Source of the DNA: Parabacteroides sp.
Lineage (GTDB): Bacteria; Bacteroidota; Bacteroidia; Bacteroidales; Tannerellaceae
Direction: 5' to 3'
Assembly (NCBI GenBank): GCA_028689545.1
Contig: JAQVCX010000028.1
Span: forward strand, 1-34,396
DNA: 34,396 bases
In this document: positions 7,572-15,945 of the stretch, piece by piece
Layout of the letters: each line of letters begins with the position of its first letter
How positions within the stretch are numbered: the stretch's first letter is position 1
Notes under the pieces: generated by a model
What the model was told of the DNA's origin: nothing
The model's database searches: none
The model's input: only the letters and a program-made list of their open reading frames with translations
Made by a program: the position numbers and the translations under genes

Positions 7572-9407
7572 ATGGCTTACTTTAATTACAACCGCCGTAA
7601 ATCATCTGTTGCTCAAATCGGCGATACACCTATGGGAGGTGAGAATCCTATCCGTATTCAATCCATGGCTAATGTATCGACGATGGATACGGAGGCAGCG
7701 GTAGCTCAAGCGATCCGTATGATCGAGGCCGGAGCCGAGTATGTGCGTTTTACGGCACAGGGGGAACGGGAAGCCCGGAACCTGGGCGAGATTCGTAAAC
7801 AACTGAATGAGCAAGGGTATACGACTCCCCTGGTCGCTGATATCCATTTTAATCCCAGGGCGGCCGATGCCGCCGCCGTAGAGGTGGAAAAGGTACGTAT
7901 CAACCCGGGAAACTATGTAGATAAGGTAAAGACATTCAACCATCTTGAATATACGGATGAGGAATATGCCGCCGAGATCGAGAAGATCCGTGAGCGGTTC
8001 GTCCCTTTCTTGAATATTTGCAAGGCGCACGGTACCGCTATCCGTATCGGCGTGAATCATGGCTCGCTGTCCGATCGTATCATGAGCCGTTATGGGGATA
8101 CGCCCGAGGGGATGGTAGCGAGTTGCATGGAGTTTCTTCGTATTTGCCGGGAGGAGAATTTCCCGGATGTGGTTATTTCGATCAAGGCTTCCAATACCGT
8201 AGTGATGGTAAGGACCGTGCGGCTGTTGGTACGTACGATGGAGGCCGAGCATATGCGTTACCCCTTGCACCTTGGGGTAACGGAGGCGGGTGACGGTGAG
8301 GACGGGCGTATCAAGAGCGCTGTCGGAATCGGTACGCTTCTGTGTGACGGTATCGGCGATACCATCCGGGTCTCCTTGAGCGAGGATCCCGAGGCGGAAA
8401 TGCCGGTAGCCCGTAAATTGGTGGATTATATCAGGGAACGGGAAAATCATCGGCCTATCGAGGCTTCCATGGCTCCCGGTTTCGATACGGTGGCGACAAG
8501 CCGTCGCATGAGCCGTGTGGTGGAGGGTATCGGAGGTACTTTCCCGCCGGTCGTGATCTCCGATCGTAGTAACGGGGATTTTGAGTTTGATTATTTGTCC
8601 TTGCCGGACTATATATATATAGGAAAGGAAGATCCGGATAACTTGCCGGATACTTTCCGTTTATTGGTAGACGCTCATTTCTGGAAAGAGCGTCCGAATG
8701 CTTTTCCTTGCTTCATCGCCTCGGAGGCGGGGGAGTTAAAGGAGTACGATTGTCCGCTTAAGTTTATCCGTCTGGCGTATATGGATCTTACGGATCGTAT
8801 GCTGGAGATCCTGAAAGCGGATCCGACGGTGGTGGTCTTATTGAGTACACATCATCGGAATGGAGTAGGCTCGCAACGTGCGGCCATGCATAAATTGCTG
8901 ATGGCGGGCTGCGACGTGCCGGTTATCTTGCACCGTGATTTCCAGGAGACGGACGTGGAGTTGCTGCAACTGAAATCCGCCGCCGATTTCGGTACGCTTT
9001 TGCTGGATGGTTTCGGGGATGGCTTGATGCTGCACAATGAGGGATGCGAGGCGGTTGTCTCGGATCGCTGTATGTTCGGGATCTTGCAGGCTACAAGAGC
9101 CCGTATCAGCAAGACGGAATATATCTCTTGCCCAAGTTGCGGACGTACCTTATACGACCTGCAAACCACGATCGCCCGTATCAAGGAGGCCACTTCCCAT
9201 TTAAAAGGCTTGAAGATCGGTATCATGGGCTGTATCGTAAACGGCCCCGGCGAGATGGCCGATGCCGACTATGGCTATGTAGGTGCCGGACGCGGACAAA
9301 TCAGCCTGTATAAAGGCAAGGAATGTGTCCTAAGGAACATCCCCGAGGAAGACGCTGTAGAACGTTTAGTTCAGTTAATAAAAGAGAACGGGGATTGGGT
9401 TAATTGA
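7572..9407 (+). CDS. ispG: 4-hydroxy-3-methylbut-2-enyl diphosphate synthase, long form
   Basis: IspG/GcpE, the [4Fe-4S] enzyme that reductively opens MEcPP to HMBPP in the MEP isoprenoid pathway. Length 611 marks the three-domain form found in Bacteroidetes, Chlamydiae and plants, with an insert between the TIM barrel (about 1-270) and the C-terminal cluster domain. Cluster ligands are Cys520 and Cys523 (C-P-S-C-G-R-T) and Cys554 (G-C-I-V-N-G-P-G-E), with Glu561 as fourth ligand. The ATG is 5 bases after the heptamer array. The dut gene follows on its own promoter. Confidence 0.97.
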   Translation: MAYFNYNRRKSSVAQIGDTPMGGENPIRIQSMANVSTMDTEAAVAQAIRMIEAGAEYVRFTAQGEREARNLGEIRKQLNEQGYTTPLVADIHFNPRAADAAAVEVEKVRINPGNYVDKVKTFNHLEYTDEEYAAEIEKIRERFVPFLNICKAHGTAIRIGVNHGSLSDRIMSRYGDTPEGMVASCMEFLRICREENFPDVVISIKASNTVVMVRTVRLLVRTMEAEHMRYPLHLGVTEAGDGEDGRIKSAVGIGTLLCDGIGDTIRVSLSEDPEAEMPVARKLVDYIRERENHRPIEASMAPGFDTVATSRRMSRVVEGIGGTFPPVVISDRSNGDFEFDYLSLPDYIYIGKEDPDNLPDTFRLLVDAHFWKERPNAFPCFIASEAGELKEYDCPLKFIRLAYMDLTDRMLEILKADPTVVVLLSTHHRNGVGSQRAAMHKLLMAGCDVPVILHRDFQETDVELLQLKSAADFGTLLLDGFGDGLMLHNEGCEAVVSDRCMFGILQATRARISKTEYISCPSCGRTLYDLQTTIARIKEATSHLKGLKIGIMGCIVNGPGEMADADYGYVGAGRGQISLYKGKECVLRNIPEEDAVERLVQLIKENGDWVN

Positions 9408-9435
9408 TTGACTATTGACAATTTGTTTATCTTTG
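9404..9435 (+). promoter_or_regulatory. promoter for dut, possibly giving a leaderless mRNA
   Basis: TATCTTTG at 9428-9435 is a perfect -7 box. TTG triplets at 9404 and 9408 give spacings of 21 and 17. The dut ATG is at 9441, only 5 bases after the box, so transcription would start at or within a few bases of the start codon. Confidence 0.55.
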
Positions 9436-9440
9436 CAAGT

Positions 9441-9875
9441 ATGAAAGTAAGAATTATCAATAAATCGCATCATCCGCTGCCGGGTTATGCGACTCCTTTA
9501 TCTGCCGGGATGGATATCCGGGCGAATTTGTCGGAATCGGTTGTGCTGAAACCGTTGGAACGTAAATTAATCCCGACCGGGCTTTATCTCTCGCTGCCGG
9601 AAGGCTATGAGGCCCAGATGCGTCCTCGTAGCGGGTTGGCTTTAAAGCATGGGATAACCCTGCTGAATACGCCGGGTACGATCGATGCCGATTATCGGGG
9701 GGAGATCGGTATCATTCTCGTGAATCTATCTTCCGAGCCTTTTACGATTAACGATGGCGAGCGTATCTGCCAAATGGTGATAGCCGCTCATAGCCAGGTG
9801 GATTGGGAACCCGTGGAGACGTTGGATGATACGGAGCGGGGAGCCGGAGGGTTCGGCCATACCGGAAAAGAATAA
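9441..9875 (+). CDS. dut: dUTP diphosphatase
   Basis: Trimeric dUTPase, which hydrolyses dUTP to dUMP, keeping uracil out of DNA and feeding dTMP synthesis. All five motifs are visible: A-G-M-D-I-R-A (I), R-P-R-S-G-L-A (II), [14 protein letters not shown] (III), R-I-C-Q-M-V (IV) and the C-terminal [10 protein letters not shown] (V). I place the start at 9441 (M-K-V-R-I-I-N-K), giving 144 residues; an in-frame codon at 9408 would add 11 residues but lies upstream of the predicted transcription start. The TPR gene follows after 28 bases. Confidence 0.96.
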   Translation: MKVRIINKSHHPLPGYATPLSAGMDIRANLSESVVLKPLERKLIPTGLYLSLPEGYEAQMRPRSGLALKHGITLLNTPGTIDADYRGEIGIILVNLSSEPFTINDGERICQMVIAAHSQVDWEPVETLDDTERGAGGFGHTGKE

Positions 9876-9903
9876 GAATAATAAGGTTAACAAGAATAAT
9901 AGG

Positions 9904-11625
9904 ATGTTTAAGCAACTGATATATTTCATCTCTTTCCTCTCGTTGGTCGCCGTGCTCCCGGCTGGTGCTACAGGCACGGAGAAGGATCAACGTAAATTCG
10001 ATTACTTCTTTTATGAGGGCTTGAACTTGAAGAACGCCGGGAAATTCGACGCCGCTTATGATGCCTTCAACCATTGCTTGGAGATCGACTCGACGGCGGC
10101 TCCGGTCTTGTATGAGCTTTCTTCTTTTTATGTGCAGCTGAACCGTCCGGAGAAAGCGGTCGAGATGTTGAAAAGAGCCGTGGCCAACAGCAAGGATAAT
10201 TTCACGTATAAAATGGCTTTGGCCTCTATCACCCGAAATCTGGGTATGTATGGCGAGGCTGCCGAGGAGTACGAGGAATTGGTTCGTGATTATCCGGAGA
10301 AGGAGGAACTGAATTATTATCTGGCGGATGCCCTGACACAAGCCGGCGAGATCGGGAAGGCGATCGATGCTTATGACGCGTTGGAATCGGTAATGGGTAT
10401 GAACGAGGCGATCTCCATGCAGAAATACAAACTGTACGTCCAGCTGGAGAAGCCGGAAGAGGCTTTCAAGGAGATCGAGAAGCTAGCGGCTAAATATCCT
10501 ATGGAGGCCCGTTACCAGATCGTATTGGGCGATCTTCATTTGGAAAACGGGGAGATGGATAAGGCCTTGGCTTGCTATCAAAAAGCGAATGAGATCGATC
10601 CGACCGATCCTTATTATATCGTCTCTATGGCCAATTACTACGAGGCGAAAGGGGATAAGGAGGCCGCCGAGCTACAAATCCGCAGCGCTTTGGTAAACGA
10701 GAAGCTGGATGTGGAGACGAAAGTGAATATCCTTTCCCGGTATGTCCTGAAATTGCAACAAACGAAGCAAGGAACCGAGAACGCGAACCATTTGTTTCAA
10801 ACCCTTTTGGAGCAACATCCGGAGGATATCGACTTGAAACTGATGTATGGCGGTCTCTTGATGGCTCAAGGAAAGACAGAGGAGGCGAAATTCCAGTTCC
10901 AGTTGGTAACCGAGATGGAACCGGGTAACGCCGGGGCTTGGCAGCAATTGCTGAATCTGGCCTTGAAAGGCGAGGAAATCCCTGAGGTGATCCGTATTTG
11001 TACGGCTTGCATGGAGCTTTTCCCCGAGTCGCCGGAATATTACTTCTATCTGGGTATCGCTTACTACCAACAACAGAAATATCAAGAAGCCTTGAATACG
11101 TATTATGCGGGCTTGAATATCATTCCGAAGGAGAACCTGCCGCTGAAATCGGATTTCTACGGACAGATCGGTGATATTTATTACCAGATGGGCGGGCAAT
11201 TGGACCAAGCGTATAAAGCGTACGATGAGGCGCTGAAGTACAATGACAAGAACGTGGTCGTACTGAACAACTACAGCTACTTCCTCTCCTTGGAGAAGAA
11301 GGACTTGAAGAAAGCGGAGCGTATGAGCGCGCAATGTATCAAGCTGGAACCGGACAACGCCACGTATCTGGACACCTACGCGTGGATATTCTTCATACAA
11401 GGAAACTATACCTTGGCGAAAATCTATATCGAGAGCGCCTTGGAGAAGGATAAGACAAAGAGCGCCGAGCTGGTGGATCATTATGGGGACATCGTTTTCA
11501 TGAACGGTGATAAGGAGAAAGCGGTGGAACAATGGAAAAAGGCGAAAGAGATGGGCAAGGATTCCGAGATCTTGAACCGTAAGATCGCCGAGCAACAATA
11601 TATAGAAGACGAGAACGCGAAATGA
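9904..11625 (+). CDS. secreted tetratricopeptide-repeat protein
   Basis: A 573-residue protein with a signal peptide (M-F-K-Q-L-I-Y-F-I-S-F-L-S-L..., cleavage probably after A-G-A-T near residue 23) and at least ten TPR-like units through residue 560. Examples are A-L-A-C-Y-Q-K-A-N-E-I-D-P-T and A-Y-K-A-Y-D-E-A-L-K-Y-N. Such proteins are periplasmic or outer-membrane-associated scaffolds. An in-frame start at 9826 would overlap the end of dut and place 26 charged residues before the signal peptide, so I chose 9904. Its last codons overlap the next gene by 4 bases (ATGA), so the two are translationally coupled. Conserved Bacteroidales envelope context; exact partner unknown. Confidence 0.85.
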   Translation: MFKQLIYFISFLSLVAVLPAGATGTEKDQRKFDYFFYEGLNLKNAGKFDAAYDAFNHCLEIDSTAAPVLYELSSFYVQLNRPEKAVEMLKRAVANSKDNFTYKMALASITRNLGMYGEAAEEYEELVRDYPEKEELNYYLADALTQAGEIGKAIDAYDALESVMGMNEAISMQKYKLYVQLEKPEEAFKEIEKLAAKYPMEARYQIVLGDLHLENGEMDKALACYQKANEIDPTDPYYIVSMANYYEAKGDKEAAELQIRSALVNEKLDVETKVNILSRYVLKLQQTKQGTENANHLFQTLLEQHPEDIDLKLMYGGLLMAQGKTEEAKFQFQLVTEMEPGNAGAWQQLLNLALKGEEIPEVIRICTACMELFPESPEYYFYLGIAYYQQQKYQEALNTYYAGLNIIPKENLPLKSDFYGQIGDIYYQMGGQLDQAYKAYDEALKYNDKNVVVLNNYSYFLSLEKKDLKKAERMSAQCIKLEPDNATYLDTYAWIFFIQGNYTLAKIYIESALEKDKTKSAELVDHYGDIVFMNGDKEKAVEQWKKAKEMGKDSEILNRKIAEQQYIEDENAK

Positions 11626-12461
11626 GAAGAGACTATTTCTTGACCTTCCTGCTATGTGGAGGTCTTTTACTTTCGATGTTGACAGGCTGTAAATCGTCCA
11701 AGAAAGTGGGGACGGTGGAATCCGCTAGCGTGAAGGCTCATAATGATTTCTTCCAGTCGGTGGAGGATCGATCTTTCCAGTTCCGTACCTTGACGGCCCG
11801 GCTGAACGTGGATCTGGATATCCCCGGTAAGCAAATGAGCTCTCGGGTGGATATGAAGATGGTCAAGGATAGTGCTTTCCAGCTGTCGGTACAGCCTTTC
11901 TTAGGGATCGAGATCTTTCGTATCGAGCTGAGCCGGGATACGATCAAGGTGGTGGACCGCATGAATAAACGCTATATGATCGAGAATTATTCCAATTTGC
12001 AAGGAGCGACCCCGATCGAGTTCAACTTCTATAATTTGCAGGCTCTTTTCACGAATCACCTGTTTATCCCAGGGGAGCAGGGCGTTTCCCGTAAGCATTA
12101 TAATCGGTTTAAGTTGAGTCAAGAAGGCTTGGTCGCCGAGATCAAGACAAAAGATGCCATGGGGCTATTTTATACCTTTAAGGCGGACGGCGAGGAAAAG
12201 CTTCTCTCTACCTATGTGGCGGATCCTTCCGATCGCTATGCCTTGCAATGGCTGTACGAGGATTTTCATTTGGTGGATCGGCAGCCGTTCCCCCTGTTGA
12301 TGGATGTGCAGGTGCTGAAGAACGGGAATCCCGAGGGTGGGGTGAAGATCCATTACTCCCGTATCCAACTGGACGAGCCGATAAAGTTGGATTTTTCGGT
12401 TCCTTCTAAATATAAACGTATTACCTTTGCGCAAATAATAAAGGGAATAAAGGATTTATAA
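11622..12461 (+). CDS. DUF4292-type lipoprotein
   Basis: A 279-residue predicted lipoprotein. The signal peptide ends in L-T-G-C with Cys23, followed by the polar K-S-S-K-K linker. The body resembles DUF4292 proteins of Bacteroidetes, which are thought to have a LolA/LolB-like incomplete beta-barrel fold that could hold a lipid; that structural role is inference. It overlaps the TPR gene by 4 bases and is followed after 13 bases by the EnvC-like gene. The trio TPR, DUF4292 and EnvC probably serves outer-membrane or cell-wall assembly. Confidence 0.75.
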   Translation: MRRDYFLTFLLCGGLLLSMLTGCKSSKKVGTVESASVKAHNDFFQSVEDRSFQFRTLTARLNVDLDIPGKQMSSRVDMKMVKDSAFQLSVQPFLGIEIFRIELSRDTIKVVDRMNKRYMIENYSNLQGATPIEFNFYNLQALFTNHLFIPGEQGVSRKHYNRFKLSQEGLVAEIKTKDAMGLFYTFKADGEEKLLSTYVADPSDRYALQWLYEDFHLVDRQPFPLLMDVQVLKNGNPEGGVKIHYSRIQLDEPIKLDFSVPSKYKRITFAQIIKGIKDL

Positions 12462-12474
12462 ATCATAAATCAAA

Positions 12475-13821
12475 ATGAGATACGTCTGGATCGTTTTATT
12501 GGCATTATCTTTATCTACCGGGGTTTACGGTCAGAAATCCGCCGCTGTCCGTCAGTTGGAGCAGCAGCGCAAGGAGGCGTTGGCCGATATCGAGGAGACG
12601 AATAAATTATTGCGGGAGACGGCTCAGACGGCTAAAACTTCCCTGAACCGCTTGAATCTACTTTCCAAACAAATCTTTTCCCGTAAGAAAGTCATTAGCT
12701 TATTGAATCAAGAGCTGGATGAGATCGAGAAAGATCTCTTGCGTATCCAAGGCCAGTTGCGCACCTTAAAACGGGAACTGGGCGATAAGCAGACGAATTA
12801 CGGCAAGTCGATGCGAGGGCTTTATAAACGTCATAGCTCGCAAGATAAATTGCTGTTTATCCTATCCGCCGAGAGTTTCTCTCAATCCATGCGGCGTATG
12901 CGGTATTTGCGTGAATACGCGGATTGGCAGAAGCGGCAAGCGAACGATATCTTGGAGAAGCAGGCCGAGATCAGTCGTAAGCAAGCCGAGATGGAGAAGG
13001 CCCGTGCCGGGAAGCGCGCCCTTTTAGGAACCCGTCAGGAAGAAAGCCGGAAACTGGAGGGCGAGGAGGCTTCTCAAAAGGAGGAAGTGCAGTCTCTGAA
13101 TAAGAAACAAAAGAGCCTGAAAGCGGATCTTCAGAAGAAACGCCGGCAGGCGGAGGTATTAGACCGGCAGATAGAGAAACAGATCGCCGAGGAGATCGCC
13201 CGTGCGGAGGCAGAGGCTAAGGCTGCCCGCGAGCGTGCCGAGCGCGCTGAGCGTGAACGGGTGGAGCGTGAGCGCCGTATGCGCGAGAAGGCGGTGGCGA
13301 AGGGTGACCCCGCGCCTCCTAAAGCGAAGGAGGAGCCGATCCGCGAGGAACGTGTGGCGGATACGAAAGGGGGCTATGCGATGACGAAAGCCGAGAAGCA
13401 ATTGTCTGATAACTTCGCGAATAACCGGGGACGTTTGCCGTATCCGGTGGCGGGCAGGCATACGATCGTCGCCACGTTCGGCGAGCAACAGCATCAAGAG
13501 TTGAAATACGTACGTACCAGCAATAGCGGTATCGATATACAGACCTCGCCCGGGGCGGATGCCCGTGCGGTATTCAATGGGGAGGTAACGCGTGTGTTCG
13601 TGGTGCCGGGCTACAATAATTCCGTAATCGTTCGTCATGGTAACTACTTGACGGTTTATAGCAACTTGAGTCAGGTCTATGTAAAAGCGGGCGACCGTGT
13701 CTCTACCCGTCAAGCCATCGGAAGGATCTATTCAGACCCGGAAGACGGCAACTCCACCGTCCTCCACTTCCAGCTGTGGAAGGAAAAGACAAAGCTGAAC
13801 CCCCAGCCGTGGCTGGAATAG
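12475..13821 (+). CDS. EnvC-like murein hydrolase activator, degenerate LytM domain
   Basis: A 448-residue periplasmic protein: signal peptide (1-19), long coiled coil (about 22-275, very rich in Glu, Lys, Gln, Arg), a linker, and a C-terminal LytM/M23 domain (about 330-448). The zinc ligands of active M23 enzymes are missing: the HxGxD position reads N-S-G-I-D, YAHL is Y-S-N-L, and HLHFE is V-L-H-F-Q. This fits EnvC/NlpD-type activators, which switch on amidases at the division septum rather than cutting peptidoglycan. The last 12 codons (K-T-K-L-N-P-Q-P-W-L-E and stop) are repeated downstream of the next gene. Confidence 0.88.
   Translation: MRYVWIVLLALSLSTGVYGQKSAAVRQLEQQRKEALADIEETNKLLRETAQTAKTSLNRLNLLSKQIFSRKKVISLLNQELDEIEKDLLRIQGQLRTLKRELGDKQTNYGKSMRGLYKRHSSQDKLLFILSAESFSQSMRRMRYLREYADWQKRQANDILEKQAEISRKQAEMEKARAGKRALLGTRQEESRKLEGEEASQKEEVQSLNKKQKSLKADLQKKRRQAEVLDRQIEKQIAEEIARAEAEAKAARERAERAERERVERERRMREKAVAKGDPAPPKAKEEPIREERVADTKGGYAMTKAEKQLSDNFANNRGRLPYPVAGRHTIVATFGEQQHQELKYVRTSNSGIDIQTSPGADARAVFNGEVTRVFVVPGYNNSVIVRHGNYLTVYSNLSQVYVKAGDRVSTRQAIGRIYSDPEDGNSTVLHFQLWKEKTKLNPQPWLE
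13784..13820 (+). repeat. envC tail, copy 1 of a 37-bp direct repeat
   Basis: The 3' end of the intact envC-like gene. It matches 14848-14884 at 35 of 37 positions; both differences fall at codon third positions (ACA/ACG and CCC/CCG). Confidence 0.9.
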
Positions 13822-13843
13822 CATTCCTTAAATGATATGTGAT

Positions 13844-14848
13844 ATGAACGAGCAAAATCTTATTATATACAATACCGAGGATGGTAAAGTAAAAGTAGCT
13901 TTGATGGCGAAAGATGGCCAAGTCTGGATGAATCAAAATCAGCTGGCTGATTTGTTTGCCACCTCCATTCCCAATATCAATATCCATATAGCCAATATAT
14001 TGAAAGAGGAAGAGTTACGGGAGGATCAAGTTATTAAGTATTATTTAATAACTGCGGGTGATGGAAAAGAGTATAAGGTTAAGTTCTATTCGTTAGATAT
14101 GATCTTAGCGATCGGATTCCGGGTGCGCGGTAAACGGGGAACCCAGTTTAGGATTTGGGCGAACCAACATCTGAAAGAGTACATGGTGAAAGGCTTTACC
14201 ATGGATGATGAGCGTTTGATGAATCCGGATGGAAGACCTGATTATTTCGATGAGCTATTAGAAAGAATCCGCAGGATACGTTCCTCGGAGAAGCGGTTTT
14301 ACCAAAAGGTGCGCGACCTGTTGAAGCTTAGCAGTGACTATGACGCTACGGACAAGGCGACCCAGATGTTTTTTGCCGAGATTCAAAATAAGCTCCTATA
14401 TGCGGTTACCCATCAAACGGCGGCGGAAATAATCGTGTCGCGTGCGGATGCCTCCTTACCCAATATGGCATTGACCTCATGGAAGGGGGAGGTTGTAAGG
14501 AAAGGTGATATCTTTATCGCTAAGAACTATTTGAAATCGGATGAAATAGATATGTTGAACCGATTGACCGTGTTATTCTTGGATTCTGCCGAACTGCGGG
14601 TGAAAGAACGTAGGGACTTGACGTTAAGTTATTGGCGGGATAATGTGGATCGGTTGCTTGAGTTTCAAGGAAAAGATGTCTTAAAAGGATTAGGGCGAAT
14701 CTCCAACAAGCAAATGGAACAGATTGTTGGAGGGATATATGACTGCTTCGATCAAAAGCGTAAGATTTCGGAGGCCGTTCAAGCGGATAAAGAGGATTGG
14801 GACGACTTGAATGATTACGTCAAGGATCTGGGGGAGAAGAAAAGATAA
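13844..14848 (+). CDS. RhuM-family protein
   Basis: Member of the RhuM ('virulence protein') family, first known from a Salmonella pathogenicity island and widespread on mobile and defence islands; its molecular activity is not established to my knowledge. The N-terminal domain (about 1-125) has the diagnostic D-G-x-V-W-M-N-Q-N-Q-L-A-D-L-F, N-I-N-x-H-I-x-N-I, and M-I-L-A-I-G-F-R-V-R-G-K-R-G-T-Q-F-R-I-W-A. The C-terminal half is helical and similar to Fic/DOC-linked regions. Start 13844 (M-N-E-Q) is preferred; 13832 is also in frame. It sits between two copies of the envC 3' end, so it looks inserted. Confidence 0.85.
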   Translation: MNEQNLIIYNTEDGKVKVALMAKDGQVWMNQNQLADLFATSIPNINIHIANILKEEELREDQVIKYYLITAGDGKEYKVKFYSLDMILAIGFRVRGKRGTQFRIWANQHLKEYMVKGFTMDDERLMNPDGRPDYFDELLERIRRIRSSEKRFYQKVRDLLKLSSDYDATDKATQMFFAEIQNKLLYAVTHQTAAEIIVSRADASLPNMALTSWKGEVVRKGDIFIAKNYLKSDEIDMLNRLTVLFLDSAELRVKERRDLTLSYWRDNVDRLLEFQGKDVLKGLGRISNKQMEQIVGGIYDCFDQKRKISEAVQADKEDWDDLNDYVKDLGEKKR

Positions 14849-14884
14849 AAAGACGAAGCTGAACCCGCAGCCGTGGCTGGAATA
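14848..14884 (+). repeat. envC tail, copy 2 (vestigial 3' end)
   Basis: Encodes K-T-K-L-N-P-Q-P-W-L-E followed by TAA, the same peptide as the end of the EnvC-like protein but with ACG for ACA, CCG for CCC and TAA for TAG. It begins exactly at the last base of the RhuM stop codon and has no start of its own, so it is a remnant. Confidence 0.9.
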
Positions 14885-14905
14885 ATCCCTGCCGGAAGTG
14901 TTAAA

Positions 14906-14994
14906 ATACCGATGGGCATTCTAAGCTCCTTACGATGGGCATCATAAGGTCGCTTGAATGCCCATCGTGACTATCTTACAATGCCTATTGTAAG
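14906..14994. repeat. array of four degenerate 20-bp palindromes
   Basis: Units begin at 14906, 14929, 14953 and 14975, a spacing of 22-24 bases. The two clearest are CTTACGATGGGCATCATAAG (14929-14948) and CTTACAATGCCTATTGTAAG (14975-14994). The first and third are partial matches in opposite senses (GATGGGCATTCTAAG; CTTGAATGCCCATCG) and can pair with each other. The array lies between convergent genes and might act as a bidirectional terminator or transcript-end structure. The remaining bases of 14885-15043 show nothing else. Confidence 0.7.
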
Positions 14995-15043
14995 AAATAT
15001 CGCACAAAACATAGGCAAGTGGGGGGAGACTGGCGAATAACGT

Positions 15044-15868
15044 TTACCTTTCGTTCAAGACGTTGTATAAACCATTCAGGTCGTCGGCACCTACCAAGTC
15101 TACGCCTTCCTGGATGAAGAAGCGTTTGAACACCTCGGTATCCGGGGCACCCCACCAGCGGAACAACTTCCCTTCGGCATGTACCGTGTTGATGAGCTCG
15201 CGCATCTTCTGTAATTGGTCGGCGGGCATCTCGCCTTCGCCATTCCAGGTGAAGAAATCGGCGTAATCATCGCTTACCACCGGGGCGAGGGAGGCGGGGA
15301 TGCCCTGTCCCAAGTCCTTGATCTGTCCGTCGAGGAAGGTGAAGCGGCTGTTTTCTTTCGGCAGGCTGTTCTTGGGGCGGTCGCCGGAAAGGAAGAAGAG
15401 GACGGCGCTTTCCTTATATTCGCCGTTATCGACGGAGCAGAAGTACTCCTTGTAAGGCTCCATCTGTTTCTTTAGGAGCTTGTACATCTCCTCGCCTCGC
15501 GCCTTGCAATCCGCCATCAGGTAGAAAGGGCGGTCGCTGCTGGGATAGACCTTGCCGCCATTCGCTTGTATGCGGGCCACGAGCGGTTTGAGGTAGAGGT
15601 TCTCGAAGGTGATGGCGGGGTTGGGCTCCGGGCGTTCATGGGAGACGTATAGCTCGCCATCGATCAGCCACAAGTCGGCCTCCACGCAATTGTACCGGAA
15701 GGCCAAGGCATCCCGCAACGGGTTCTCTCGCCAATAATCGTTATGGGAGAAGGCGTTGTAATGGATTTTCTTGTTCGCTTGATGGGAGCGAGGCTCCTGC
15801 CCGTCCTGTGCGTAACTCGTTGCTCCAAAGGCAAGCAAAGCGATAAATAAGGATAGAATCTGTTTCAT
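15044..15868 (-). CDS. secreted PI-PLC/GDPD-like phosphodiesterase
   Basis: A 274-residue protein with a signal peptide (1-20, ending T-S-Y-A). Putative catalytic residues in PI-PLC-like/glycerophosphodiesterase arrangement are His42-Asn-Asp44 in A-F-S-H-N-D-Y, Glu63 and Asp65 in V-E-A-D-L-W-L, and His77 in V-S-H-E. The closest recognisable type is the AIM6-like subgroup, seen in many Bacteroidetes and in yeast. Relatives cleave phosphodiester bonds in lipid head groups; the substrate here is unknown. Located in the periplasm or on the surface. It is on the same strand as uxaC but separated by 180 bases with strong hairpins, so it is probably expressed separately. Confidence 0.7.
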   Translation of the reverse strand: MKQILSLFIALLAFGATSYAQDGQEPRSHQANKKIHYNAFSHNDYWRENPLRDALAFRYNCVEADLWLIDGELYVSHERPEPNPAITFENLYLKPLVARIQANGGKVYPSSDRPFYLMADCKARGEEMYKLLKKQMEPYKEYFCSVDNGEYKESAVLFFLSGDRPKNSLPKENSRFTFLDGQIKDLGQGIPASLAPVVSDDYADFFTWNGEGEMPADQLQKMRELINTVHAEGKLFRWWGAPDTEVFKRFFIQEGVDLVGADDLNGLYNVLNER

Positions 15869-15890
15869 ATGCTAATTGTTTTTTGAGTCT

Positions 15891-15926
15891 AGTTGTAGAG
15901 ACGGGGCGTGCCCCGTCTCTACAACT
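15891..15926. repeat. perfect 36-bp palindrome
   Basis: Arms AGTTGTAGAGACGGGGC (15891-15907) and its exact complement (15910-15926) around GT. This GC-rich palindrome, with the GAGACGGGGCGTGCCCCGTCTC core, is one I recognise as a recurring intergenic hairpin in Bacteroidetes genomes. It lies between uxaC and the PLC-like gene. Confidence 0.85.
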
Positions 15927-15945
15927 GGATGTTTGATGGATTGTC

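Noticed and set aside
7486-7704. ORF running through the heptamer array
   Set aside because: Its N-terminus is just the repeat translated, and the rest is out of frame with the well-supported ispG.
10672-11598. Long open frame antisense to the TPR gene (308 codons)
   Set aside because: Shadow of the TPR coding sequence; low-complexity translation and no promoter or domain.
12475-13821. Active M23 endopeptidase
   Set aside because: The expected His and zinc-ligand positions are replaced (N-S-G-I-D, Y-S-N-L, V-L-H-F-Q), so an EnvC-type activator is more likely.
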